Origin: Aphis gossypii
Taxonomy: Eukaryota; Arthropoda; Insecta; Hemiptera; Aphididae
Reading direction: 5' to 3'
Assembly (NCBI RefSeq): GCF_020184175.1
Contig: NC_065531.1
Location: forward strand, 28,913,213 to 28,977,212
Length of the DNA: 64,000 bases
Part shown: piece by piece, positions 50,494 through 63,946 of the stretch
How positions within the stretch are numbered: position 1 is the first letter of the stretch
How the letters are laid out: each line of letters begins with the position of its first letter
Made by a program: the position numbers and the translations under genes
Notes under the pieces: model-generated
The model's database searches: none
The model's input: the letters and a program-made list of their open reading frames with translations, nothing else
What the model was told of the DNA's origin: nothing

Positions 50494-51846
50494 GATCTAT
50501 GTGCTAATAAAGCAGACCATAGATAAAAAATACAAAAAAAAAAAAAAATATATAAAAAAAAAAATAAAATAAATATCTAAAAATAAGAAAAAAAAAGAAA
50601 AAAATTCTTTTTAAATAAATATCTTTATTATCTATGGCAAAGACATAAAATGTCAATTACTGCATCAACTTGAAGGATTTTATAGGCATTAGAAACTATA
50701 AATTATTTTAATTTATTTTTTTTTTTAATGATTAATAAAACTTTCTTAACAAACGTTTGAAGTTAGTATTTCAACAAATTTTGTTAGAACGGCGAAAATA
50801 ATTACATTTTTACTTAGAAATTCATAAAATTCGTAATATTCATAGATAAAAATATAGGTAATCGGAAAAAAAACCGGATAAAAAATCCCTAGGAAAACAA
50901 AATCCCCGGAATATTATTGAAGCTCGGAAAAAACCAACGAAAAATATATATCAAGAGAAAAAAACCAAAATGATAATGTTATAATCAATATGATATAAAC
51001 ATATCGTCTAATTTTTATTGTTAAATTAGTTATGTAATATTTATAATTTTTGAGATGTAATAGAAAAACTAAAAACTATTTAAACAATATATAATATATA
51101 TATCTATTAAAATAAAGGCATTTATTTCGTTCTTAACTTATCTTACCAGTTTCTCTACTACGGGACAAAAACAGACTTCAATAAAACTATAACCATCCGT
51201 CTAAAAAAATTAGTTAACCGACAACATGAAGATATTATATAACTACCGAAAAATTTTTGACAGCAGTGAGTAATAAATAATAATACACACTACACGTCTA
51301 CACACAATTATATGAGAACCGATTGATCAAAATAATATTATAATAAATAATAATTATCATTCATATTTTATATTGTTTTATTATTATTCATTATTATATT
51401 CGATAGGTGTAGGTATCGTGTATCCAATAGTTAGGTACACCTCTGGGGATTTTTTTTCTAGATTTGAAAATGCAACGTTAATACAAGGTTCTTTTATGAA
51501 TTTTGACATGTGCATATTTACCAGTAAAATAACGATTTGTCTTAATATATATAAATTTATATCAGTATACCTATAACCTACTTAACTTACTAGTCCTAGG
51601 TACTGGTTTTTAATATTTAATAGTATTTTAAACAAAGTGTTAGTTACAAGATACAACTTTTAACAGTACCTAAATTTATTGTTTTGGTGAAAACGTGATC
51701 AATATCTCATTTGATGGAAACAAGTGTTGTTGGAAACAGATACTGGTGGAAAAATTGGTACAGTTTTAGAGGAAATCAATACCACTCACTCATACATAAT
51801 ACGGTTAACACTGTTAATAGTTAATACCAGCCTAAACTGGCTGCAT

Positions 51847-52919
51847 ACTAGTTGCGGTTATAACGATTTTTATGATAAATAGATAGAACAGTTGCGGTCA
51901 CCCCTCAAAAAGGTTACATACTGATTGCGGTCACTGCTAGTAGCGCAAATCTAGGGGAGCAGGGGGGGGGCAACTGCCCCCCTCCATACTGTTATCTCAC
52001 GATCTAAATTATATTTTCTATTTTTATTTGATACATTGTATTATTATTTATATATAAATGAGCACAGCGAAATTTTATTTTAATAGGTGGGTATTGAATA
52101 CTTTTATTTTGCCCCCCCCCCCCCCATAATTTGAATTAGTTTGTGCCTCTGGATCACACAATAAAAAAATTCCTTTTTAAATTAATAATTTAATATGAAA
52201 TTAATATTTCGTTTATTTATTTAATTTAGAAAAATGTATTAAAATATAATATAATATGTATAATATTGTTTAATAATAATAATTATTATAACTTGTGTCA
52301 AAATATTGTACCTATAATTTGTATAATAATAATAATAATTTTAAATTTTAAAATGTTATATAAGGAACAAATTTGAAAAAAATCGACTTCAAATATTCAA
52401 GTCGATTAATTTCGCCTTCTTCATATAATATCGTATTTGTTGCACTAGAAAATCCTCTTTCTCAGTTGAAATTTTATTAACACCTATGGTAAGCATATTT
52501 TCGCAAAATGCTGTCATTAGCAGTCATCTAGCAAAAACATATATGAAAATGGGTGAAATTTTCAAATATTTGAAACTTTTTTCCGGACATCACAAGTTAT
52601 AATAATAATAATTATTAAAGAATTTAATAATATTATTAATATTACATATTATATTATATTTTGACACAAGTTTCAACATTTTTAACCATACCTACACAAT
52701 AAATAATAGTGTAGACAGTCCTAACATCCTAATTCCTAAGTCTGTTATCTTTTCGATATAAATGGGAGGGAAAATGTTAATCAATACATTTTTCTAAATT
52801 AAAATTATAAACGAAATAATTATTTCATATTTAATTATTAACTAATAAAAGAATTTTTTATTGAGTGACCGCAACTAAACACTAGTATGTAACTTTTTTG
52901 AGGTATGACCGCAACTAGT
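51847..52919. mobile_element. Foldback-type element of about 1.07 kb with long imperfect arms
   Basis: The ends ACTAGTTGCGGT (51847-51858) and ACCGCAACTAGT (52908-52919) are exact inverses. Next inwards, a GTTGCGGTCA..CCTCAAAAAGGTTACATA block at about 51890-51920 faces its inverse at about 52885-52915. Further in, about 60 bp containing ATTTCGTTTAT and AGAAAAATGTATT at 52177-52245 faces its inverse at 52780-52850. Then ACTTGTGTCAAAATAT at about 52291 faces ATATTTTGACACAAGT at about 52656. The structure is a long interrupted palindrome, with a second element inserted in the left arm (51937-52152). No transposase frame. Confidence 0.7.
51937..52152. mobile_element. Short element nested in the left arm of the foldback element
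   Basis: The left arm of the surrounding palindrome is interrupted here, whereas the right arm runs straight through near 52866. The insert starts CTAGTAGCGCAAATCTA and ends AGTTTGTGCCTCTGG, imperfect inverted ends of the CAGTGGCGCAAA type, and has internal G and C runs (around 51961-51982 and 52113-52126). The duplication is too decayed to state. Confidence 0.5.
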
Positions 52920-55651
52920 GTCTAGTAAACACCGGATAAACTAAGTCAGTTAGTTATGATTAATACTAGAATGCCAGACTCTGAACTCTGCTATCCCATC
53001 CCCGTCGATCAACGACTATATTTTAATAGTCTATAGTCTTAACTCTATATTATAGCGTCTTACCTACTGCTACTGCCTATACTATATTCATTATTATCTC
53101 ATAACTCATTTGTTTTTAATGAAATTATCATAGTATTATTAGTATACACTATACCATAGATTAAATATTTAATCTATGACTATACATAGTAACACATGTA
53201 TACACATTATTTAGAAATTAAATACCAATTTAGATTAGGTAGGTACTATAAAGTGTTTTATTCTTTTAATCGATTGAGTACGTTATATTGTGAAAGCTTA
53301 AACTATTAAAGTCATATATAGTTCTCCAATAGTCCAATAAACTAATAAATAAAATATCCAACTATAATTTATTATATTTACGAAAAAAAAATATACATAA
53401 ATATTTTATATCTTTTTAAAAAAAAAGTAATTTTATATTTAATAATAAATAATATTATGTTAACCGAAAACAGTTTGGAAAAAAATGTCCTTTTACCTTT
53501 AAAATCAATATTGTAAAGGCGCAGATTACGGTACGAAGAAGTTCGTGTGCATTGTGTATGGATATAAATTAGAGGGGCTTAGCCCACTCTATCAAAAAAA
53601 AAAAAAAAAATTATTAATATTATTATATTATAAGCTTATTTATATAGGCTCGTATTGATATTAAACATGTTAATCCTTCCCCACTAGATCCCCAATAGAT
53701 TTTCTGCTATGTTAAATTATATTTAACATTTAATACTTATTTACATTTATACCTTACAAGGTATAAATATATTTATATATTTATTTATATTTATATAAGT
53801 TATAACTTAGAATTAGGTAATCTAAATATTTTGAAATTTTAATTATAGACGGTATAATTATAATATACCTATTGATACAGACACACAAACATAGACTAGA
53901 CATATAGTAACTAAACAATTTTAGTACCTACATATTTCTTATGAATAATATTTTTTGAGTTATAAATTATAATCTTACAAGTTACAACAAAATAACTAAA
54001 ATCGTTATTATTATCGTTATTTCAATGTTTTAAAATGCCTATAAAAGTAATTATGATAGGTATTGAAGTTATAAGATTTATAAGTTTGTATATGAACAAC
54101 TTACGAGTTACGAGGAACCTCGTATTAAATTTTTGAACATTAGTAATTTAAATTGAAAATGTTGTTACGTTTTATCTAAGCATAACATAATTAAACAGTT
54201 TTGTTATAAATAATAATACAGCACTCGGTAAAAAATTTCTACTGTTTCTAGAGTTACCTATTCATTTTTTAATGTTTTTTAATTACAACAAAAAAGTAGG
54301 CTGAACTACGATATAGCTAATCGTCAATTTCAATTAAGTTATATTACGAGTTACGACAATTACTACAAGGTTTAAAGTACCTATACGGAATTCGGGCAAA
54401 CAATTTAATCTATTTTACGATGTCAACGCAATAAATTTTTTTCGTAGGTACCTACCTACTTCATCACAATCAGCCAGTGGCCTACGGCTACACTAGTACA
54501 CACTACTGTCACTACCTACTTACCTATACATTAAACCGAGCCTGATCTATTTTTTTTGGACTTGGTAATTATGTGATGTATATTTAAACTTTATAGGATA
54601 ATTATAGGTTCCTAATACGTATAGTATTAAGCACCGACATAGTAGTTAAAAATCTTATGAGAAGGGGAATAGTATAATACGCAATGACAATTCTTATTTG
54701 ATAACCTTGGTCACTTAGAATTGCAGAAAACCTATACAATCTTATTAGTTGTTATTATTCGGTGATCTATTATAGCCCAATACCACCTTACTACCGTTGC
54801 TTAATACCTGTTCGTTAGAATACTGAATGCTGATCTGTAAGGCATGTACATAAACGTCATTAACTATGACATTAGTCACTAGAGATTCTTACGGTTTATA
54901 GTAATAGCAATTGATTTAGATCATGTCACGGATGACTATCATTTACCACGGTTGTAGTTAGACATATTTTTAATACAAAATACTACTGCCTACTATAAAA
55001 TAATAGATCGTGTAAAAACTAATAAGATATAGTGAAATTGCACGAGGACATTCAATTAAAACTTTCTGCTTGACATTGGATAATGGATAATGATTTGTCG
55101 CTCTAACACTGTAATATTAAATTTGTAATCTTTGTATAATTGTGTCTCAAACAGTACAACTTTGAACTTAGAACATAATATACATGATCTAAGGTCTACA
55201 AGCTACAAAAAAAAAAAAATACAACCGTTCCACATTACCACAATGTACAATCATGTCATGAGCTGAGATAATCATCTGTTATCACTTATCAGTAGATAAA
55301 TGTATGATAAAGAAACTTCGATGTTAGCAATTAGTATTTTGTGTTGAAAAATGTATGAATAAAAATGTGTGTAATTGTTGTTACTTGTTATTATTTGATG
55401 GTCCTACAATTTTCATTCTGTGTGACGTAATTTAAATATTATAGGTATAATAAGATTTCAAGTACTATTTTTTTTTTTTTTATGCGATTTTGTAGTGAAT
55501 AATAACAGATATAACAGATGATTGGTATGCAAAATTGTATAAATTTATTTTAACTATATAATTCTAAAATTTTGATTAGCAATGTAGATTCAAGTCAATT
55601 ATGGGATAAACGTTTTCGTCTAATTCGTTTGTCACAGACAAGTACAACACT
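52920..55651. other. AT-rich intergenic DNA upstream of SARA
   Basis: No gene was recognised. A short block with TAGGTACCTACCTAC-like motif occurs at about 54445. The last few hundred bases should hold the SARA promoter and any 5' untranslated exon. Confidence 0.45.
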
Positions 55652-58600
55652 ATGGAAAAGTTTACTGTTGATTTAGACAAAGTACTCGACGAATTCGAGT
55701 TCAACGAGGGTAATTTTACATTGATGATTTGATTGTCATTATTTATACTAATATAATCTATATAGTTTAATATTTATTATTTTATTATAGAAAGAGAACA
55801 ACTTCAAGCATCCATTCTAAATGGGCGGTCTAATATTGTTCCAGCTGCACAGGTTATTATTTAGTTTTCTTAAGAAATAATCTTGAACTTTAGTTTATAA
55901 TATAATGTTTTAGCCACAAGCTCCCACTATTACTGGAAAAATGTTACCAGCATCAAGTTATCGCCGTCCTGCATTTGAACCTATAAACTTAGCTGATGCT
56001 GATTTTGGTATAGAACCTACAGCTACTACATCTGTCAAGTCTGATTTATTACAAAATGGATTTGTTGAATCTATTAAACCAGAAGATGTTACACCACTAT
56101 TGGATATTGATTTGCCTTCAAATGAAAAAGCAGTAAACAGTTTAATAGATGTAGTTGATGAATACCAATACAAACCATTTAATTTAAATATACCTTCAGA
56201 TTCTTATGAAAGTCAAGAAATATTAAAAGACTTTCGCCCAGATTTATTAGAATCGTACGATTCAGCTAAAGAAAGCGATAAAAACTATTCAATCAATGAC
56301 ATCCAAAGGCTACCAGATGTTGCATCTTGTCCTGTATTGATTACCTCACCTGATTCATCTAAAGATGATTGTACAATATCTAGTGAACTACAGTCTTTAA
56401 ATACATCTGAGATTTGTGATATAGATAGCACAAATGCTGATTTTTCAGACGTAGAACTTTATAAGTGTCTTCAAGAATATGAAGAACGAGAAGATTTATT
56501 GTCTGTAAATTACAATTGTAGCAGTTCAACTGATATCTTATCACCCCGTTCTGAATTTTCTGACGAATTAATTGCTGAAAAACCATTAATATGTGATGAC
56601 AGTATATCAGAAACAAAAGATACAATATCATCTGAAACATCCAACGATTTATTATCAAACAATAATTATGATGAACCTCAAGAGCATATAAATGAACAAT
56701 TACTGCTTTCTGAAGAAGAAAAAGTTATACTTGAAGAAATACTTCAGAATTCGCCAGAGGTAGATGTCAGTTTTGAGGAAAATAAAACTGTTGAACAATT
56801 AGAAAATGAGTTAGAAATAATCTCAGAAGTTGAATGTGAAGTTACAAAAGAGAAATCTCAAAAATTAGATGAACACAATGACATTCCAATTTTACCTATT
56901 GTTCCTGATTCAAGTTTAGAATTAGAATTAGAATTTCAACACGATGAAGCAATTCAGAACTTTAACCAACGAATAGATGAAGAATTATTAAAAAAAAACT
57001 CTAATAATGAAGTTTTAATAGAAGACAAAGAAAATTTATCAGAATCACAAATTGAATATGATTATCCACTTGAAAAAGAACCTACAGATTCATTGTGTAG
57101 TATAGAATCAACTGAAACAATATTATTAAAAGATGATAATCAAATAAGCGTTAACACTATCACTGACTCTTTAGATTCTCAGAGTACTAGTTCCCTACCA
57201 TCTGAAGTAATCGGTGATACTATAGAGAATGTAGAAGAAAACCATTTACAAAGACCTAGTACGCTTGATTTAAATGGAACTGCAAATTGTGAAAATGAGC
57301 TACCATCAACCTTAAGCACAGGTAAATTAATGTGCTTTATTGTTAGTTTTGAATAAATCTGTTTAAATAATATATTATAGATTCGGACTGCGCTTTATCA
57401 TTAATTGAACGCCGACTTGGTAAACTACAACCATATTGGGTTCCAGATGAAGCAGCAAAAAGTTGTATGAGATGTCAATTGAAGTTTACTGTTGTTAAAC
57501 GCAGGCATCATTGTAGAGCTTGTGGAGAAGTAAATTGCATAACATTTTAAAGTAATTTTAGAAACATTTACGAATAATTTTTTTTAGGTTCTTTGTTCGA
57601 AATGTTGTAATTTAAGAGCTCGCCTTTCATACATGAATAATAATGAAGGACGGGTTTGTCAACAGTGTTATAACACACTTGTTAGAGGTAAAATATTTCA
57701 AAAATTTATGATTAATGATTTTGTTGATGATAAATTTTAATCTAAAATATTGAAAAATTATTATAGCATCTCAAGTGGAACAAAAAGTAGCTACAATTAA
57801 ACATCCAAACCCAAATAATCCTATGGAATATTGTTCGACAGTTCCGCCATTACAACAAGTAACTGATTCAAAAAATCAACCTGTGCCATCTGTTTTAGTT
57901 CCTGTGAGCGTACTCAAAAGAGAAGGTATATTAAAATATTATACCTAATTTATTATTCCATTTTACAAAATGGTTTTGATTTACTAGTTTTATAAATAAC
58001 TTATCTTGTATATTTTTTTATAAATGAGTAATGACTAATATATAGTTAAATCTAAAAACAAACAATAATATTTAATTGTTAGTATTATAGTATTATTTAA
58101 AGTTCAGACTATGAAGATAGGAAAATTAATTTAATGTTATGTAGAGATAACTAAATAGTTAAACAATAATTAACAAACAGCATAAATGCACATTCACATA
58201 TTAATACATATAAGTATATTTTTTAACTTCTAATTTCACAATTTCTAACAAGGTTTCTGTTATTTTGAAAGCATATTTTATTATTAGGTATTATTTTTTT
58301 TTTTATGTTAATACATTTTCTATTAATTTTTTAGTTTTCATTTAAATTTCTACAATATAAAATAATTTTTTTAACATTTAAAGTTTTTATCTATAAAAAT
58401 ACGTGAATTGAATATTTATTATACAATTATATTATTGATTATTATAAATTATATTAATATTTTGAGTTATTACTACAATACATGGTACATCACATAAGTT
58501 ATATTGTCAAAAAGTTAAAACACTAATATATTATTTTATTATTATTATTAAATAATTTAAAGTAAAATTTCTGGTTTTTAGAAATTATAACTTTAATCAA

Positions 58601-61600
58601 TATAATTAATTGATTTTCAATAATATTACTGATTTTTAGGACGAGTAAAGTCAGATGTTCCTAAACAGGTAATGTTTAGTGATGGTATCAGACCTGGAGG
58701 TGATTTAACAGATTTAGATGGATCATCTGAAAGAATTATACCAACAAGACGGCTATCACGTTCATTAAAGAAGCTTAGTCCTACCATAAACAGTAAGTCT
58801 TATTAAATTATACCAAAAGTTATCACTTAAATGATAATTCAAATTGAAACTGGTGTGTTATTCTATTAATTAAAATGTTAAATTATTATGAATAATTTAC
58901 TATTGATCTAATGTTTATACCATTGTTATTCTTAGAAAACAGTTTGTTTAAGAATATAAAACTAAAAAACAATAAAAAAAAATTCATTATTTGAGTACAG
59001 TTAATATTATTTCCTACAATTTTGATATGCATATATCTAAATTTACTCTAATATTAACTATAAACATGCATAAACTATAACAAAAATTTACAAATTTTAT
59101 TATCTATGTAATATGTTATAAATGAGTTAAACTAAAATAACACATCTGAGTATCACAACCTTTTTTGGAAACAATACAGCTACATTTATTGTCTTTGTAA
59201 ACTTATCTATTTAACTTTCAAATTAGGTATCCAATATGTTTATTAATGTTTTAAGTCCGTTTTATGTCATTAATTTTAATATAAGGTCAATTTTTTGTCA
59301 AAATGTAGACATAGTAATAATATTTAGTATTTAGGCATCTCAAAGGCCGTGACTTTTCCATTTTCAAATATTTTAAACTTTTTTTGATGTCATAGGCATG
59401 TCCAGACCTTTGACACAGAGGGTGCAACTGGTACACATACCCAAGGGGCTTAGGGGCCTTAGCCCCTTTTTTAAACAATTTTTCTTAATTTATTAAGGTG
59501 CCACCTGAAATTGCAGAAGGTGCAGGTGCATACCCTGCACTCCCCGTGGACACGTCTATGTTTGATGCTTATATTTTGAGAATGTGTACATTTTTTTATT
59601 GTGGTAGATGGTCATTCATAATATGGTATGGTAGATTAAATCATTATTATAGTAGAGTAGACAAAACACTAAATTTAAATCAGAGTTTTTAAAATCCTAG
59701 ATTGAACAGTATATTCAAAATATTATACAACTAAATTCCTATATTATGGGTGTTTTTCCTTTGTTAAAATACCATCTAATACAAATTATATTAAGTGATT
59801 TTAATATCCATCTATACAATTATTTATGACCCTAATTTACATTTTTTAATTTAGTTATGATCTTGTACTATATTATAATTTAAACTACTCATTAATAGTA
59901 AATATACAGAATTTTCAATAGAACATTTTTTTTTCAAACTTTTTGAGATAATTATAACTTGAACACCAATTGTATTTATTTGTTATATTGTTGAAATTGT
60001 AACAATAATGCTAATTAAATAGCAATGTGAATGTTCACTTTAGTCTTTTTTATAAATATATGATGGTATTAAGTATTATGAACCCATTGAACTTAAACTT
60101 TTATACATTTAAGATAAAATTGTATGAAACTCATTCTAATCAAAAAGTGATCATACTAACAATAAATAATCTTAAGTTATCTACTCCATAAAAAGTTGTC
60201 TTCAATATATAATACTATAATAAATTAACAAAAATTTGCAATATAATATACGTTACCATTGATTAAATATTTCAATATTTAAAAATAATACTACTATTTT
60301 CTATTCATGTAAAGAATTCTTTCTTAACCTAACTTATAGTGGTAATCAGTTTTTGTCAATTTGTCGGTCAGGCAACACCGTAACCAAATCAATAATACAA
60401 TCATACATATAACTATGTATTTTTAGTATTATGTTAGGGTATAATATAGTCCTTTGATGATTTTACGCCCTAAATCACATATGTGTAATCTGTTGAATTG
60501 TTAAAGAATAAAATAAAATAACTTATGTTTTGTGTTCTATGCTTTAGATTCTTTGTCGTAATCATTTGCATGTTGATTCCTAATTTTACTAACATCCAAT
60601 GCTTTATACCGTCAATAATCATATAATTATTGAATATTATCAATATTTATCACTGCGTATAATCTTGCTTGAAACAGAAGAGGATATAATTGAATAGTAA
60701 CTTCTAATTATTTTTTAATTAATTAAAACTTTTTTTTTAGATGTTATACCTGCAAACAGAAGGCCTCTTAATTCTCAAACTCAAAGTTATATACCCAATA
60801 TTGGCCTGCCACCGGCAGCTAAGAGAGATCAGGGTGAATTAATTTTTGATGACACTGAACGTCCGATAGCATTAAATGATCCAGAAACAATGTTTGCTGT
60901 CAACCCTAATTTATTTCTTTACGTCAGGAGAGTTTTTTGTAAGCATTCTATTGTTTAATAATATGCATTAAATATAATGTCATGGCATATATTTTTTTCT
61001 AATAGTGGACTGTTGTGTTAAACGTGAAACATGGTGTATGAGTACTGAGGGTCTAGCATGTGTTGGTCAAGATGAGGTAGTCATTTTGTTGGAGACATTT
61101 CCTAATGAAAAACATCCGCCTCGTGATATATTTCTCTTCGTAAACAATTTGTATAAAAACGCTTCAACAGGTTTATTATTTTTATAAAAAGACTAATAAT
61201 TATTGTTTAAGTTAACACTGTTTAATATATAATTATCATCTTTTTATAGGTGTAACTGTTAGTGATATGTCTTTTACTGCTCCTGTTAATACTACATTAT
61301 TGGATTCCAACAACCATGGCGGATTTTTATTTGTAAGACAAACATACCAATGTATGCAAAAATTACGTTTACCATCACCCCCTTATTTGTTTGCCTTGCT
61401 TGTTCATCAGTAAGTTTTAATTCTTAATTTATTATTAATATAATTAATTAAATTAAGTATAAAGCTGGGTTTACAGCTATGTAGTCAATTGTGTTGTGTC
61501 ATAAATCAAGTTGAATAATAAAAAAAAAATAATAAAACACTCTTTATTCAAGTTATTAAATTTAAAATATTATATACAGTTGAAAAATATTTAAATACAT

Positions 61601-63946
61601 AAATATCTGTATAAACATACAGATCGTAATTATAAGGGCAAAATCTCATGTATTTTTTTTTTTTTTTTGGTTTTTGTAAACCTATCAATAACTTTATAGT
61701 TACAATAAATTAATAAAGTTTATTATAATTCATGGAAGTACAGTAGTCTCGATAATCTGACAGATATCAGACTATGCTACTGCCTGATTAACAAAAATGG
61801 CAGATTAATGAGGTTTCGCATAATAGTGGATTTTTATTTTTTGAATTTTACATTTTAACTCATATTAAAATATGAATAACCTAATTTTATTTTATTATAA
61901 TATATAAATAATACATTCATACTGTGCTTAAATAATCTTTTTATGGGACAGGTTTAAACAAAATATAAATTTGTTTTTGTTTTTCTGTTTGAAATGATGC
62001 TTTTAAGACTTTTTTGTAGTTGTTTAAGCACCAAATTGCTGGATTACTAGACGTATTGGATTATTGAATGATTGGATTACCAAGATTTTACTGTATATGT
62101 GCGAGTAATTACAACAAGAACAATTTTGCACAATGTCACATTGTTAGTCTGAAATTAATGACTTAAATAGAATGATTTGCAAAACATTGTACATATTATA
62201 TTGTATAATTGATATAAGTAAAAACTCTACCGCATAATATAATTTTTATTGAAGTTCCATTTCCTCTTCCCCTTGTGTCCACGTCTGCTTAATTATACAA
62301 ATTTCACTATAGATTATGTTTTGTGAATGATACTTTGATTATAATGGCCAATCTAAATACGACAATAGGTACTCAATGACAGACTACATAGCTTAGCATA
62401 GGTTAACCAATATTTAATCATGTTAATTTTGAGGTTTACATTTTAAAATCATGTTTAATTTTATTTTAGGTATGAAACTCCTTGGGCAAAAATGTTTCCT
62501 ATTCGATTAATGCTACGGCTAGGAGCAGAATATCGTTATTATCCATGTATGTTAGTGTCTATTAGAAATCGGCCTTCTTTATATACAGAAATCGGTCAAA
62601 CAGTCATTAAGTTATTAGTAGTAAGTTATTGTTTTTCATTTAAAGGTTTTTAGAATGTATATGTTTAAAAAAATGTATTATATTATGTTCAATAAATATA
62701 AAAAAATAAAAATGTGTGAATAATATTAAAATAAATATATTTTTTAAAGGATTTTAGACAATATTCTTATGGTTTACCTACCGTTAAAGGCTGCTATATA
62801 CATATGGATGAAAAACAAATTATGGTGCTATTACCTCGAAATAGATATGATCAAGTAAATATTTTATACAAGTTTTTTAAAGAATTTACTATTATTTAAT
62901 TTAACTTATAAAATATGTTTATTTTCAGGTTTCAAGATTGGTGTTGGCTTCAAACCGTGGCCTTTTAGCATTTGGTGCTAACTTCAGTGCAGTTGCTGAT
63001 TCTCATCTAGTATGTGTTCAATCAACTAAAGATGATGGAAACTACAATACACAAGCAATTAATATTCATAATAAACCTAGACAAAGTAATTGAATTATTT
63101 TTTGTGTTATTAATTGTACTAACTAATTTAAATTTTGGTTTATATAGTAACGGGTGCCAGTTTTATTGCACTGAATGGTGATTTAGAGGATGAAGCTAGT
63201 ACCAGATGGCGTATAGTGGAAGATGGTGTCATGGTTGAAATGTCATCACAAAAGATGGCATTATTACGTGATGCTCTTCGTTTAATGAAAGACTTTGAAC
63301 TTAATTGTGGAACAAATGATGAGCAAACAGTGATATTCCACTGGACAGAAGATGATGTCAATTTCAACATTGGGTGAAAATGAAATGATAAATTAAATTA
63401 AATTATAGTATCATTAAAATATTTTATTTGTTGTTTAGAGTTAAGAGTTGCATTGATGGCAGATCATTAGATGGTGTATACTCAATTAGAGTGCATAACG
63501 GTGTTGATTATTCAGGAAAACGGCGTTTTATTCGATGGACTGAAGTGTTTGTTATACAAGTATGTTAATTTTTATGATGTATGATTTTGAATAACTTTAG
63601 TTTACCTTTAAATGGCTAACATTAATCAAGGAATTTGAATTGTGTTTCATATATTTTCACTTCTAATATTTCCACAACTTATAGAATAGTATAAAAAAAA
63701 CTTTCAATTGTATCTTTAATAATTCATTACCACTGAATTAATAATATAATAGTTAACAGATAAGTTTATTTTATTATAATATAGTGTGAAGAAACGTCTG
63801 ACCGTGTTGATGAACCTTTGGATACTAGTAGAACAGCTGAATCTATATCCAAGGCAACATGTACGGCTTTGGTTCCACTCTTAGATTTGTTATCTGCAGC
63901 TTCATTGACTCCACTGGCTTTACGCATTGTTATCAATCCAGATTCG
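55652..63946 (+). CDS. Sara: SARA / ZFYVE9, endosomal FYVE-domain Smad anchor (3' end beyond window)
   Basis: Sixteen exons: 55652-55709, 55791-55852, 55914-57321, 57381-57529, 57588-57687, 57767-57925, 58640-58792, 60741-60938, 61006-61170, 61250-61409, 62470-62620, 62750-62854, 62929-63085, 63148-63373, 63439-63559 and 63785-63946. All are GT/AG and phase-matched, encoding 1178 residues; the last exon ends at a donor, so the gene continues. A long acidic N-terminal region lies in the third exon. The FYVE finger spans about 526-590, with W529/D532, the RRHHCR signature and eight Cys ligands (538, 541, 554, 557, 562, 565, 583, 586), which bind PI(3)P on early endosomes. It is followed by a Smad-binding-like segment (NPNNPMEYCSTVPPLQQ, about 605-621) and a PP1-docking motif (KQVMF, about 654-658), in the same order as human SARA. 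The C-terminal half is the SARA/endofin C-terminal domain. Family role: presents Smad2/3-type R-Smads to TGF-beta/activin receptors and recruits PP1. Confidence 0.94.
59391..59560. mobile_element. hAT-like MITE, 170 bp, in a SARA intron
   Basis: Ends CATAGGCATGTCCA and TGGACACGTCTATG are inverted with two mismatches. Flanks TTTGATGT (59383-59390) and TTTGATGC (59561-59568) agree at 7 of 8. The interior has GGGGCTTAGGGGCC and CACCTGAAATTGCAG blocks but no real coding frame. Confidence 0.8.
61741..62093. mobile_element. pogo/Tc1-like MITE, 353 bp, in a SARA intron
   Basis: It starts CAGTAGTCTCGATAATC and ends GATTACCAAGATTTTACTG, inverted with mismatches, and sits between TA dinucleotides (61739-61740 and 62094-62095). 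A TA target duplication and a CAGT-GATAAT terminus point to the pogo/Tc1-mariner group. Short CTGATTA/GGATTA motifs recur inside. No transposase frame. Confidence 0.75.

Noticed and set aside
56380..56658. 92-codon minus-strand frame
   Set aside because: Antisense shadow of the long SARA exon.
59498..59692. 64-codon plus-strand frame in a SARA intron
   Set aside because: It begins inside the 59391-59560 MITE and runs into intron sequence; no coding support.
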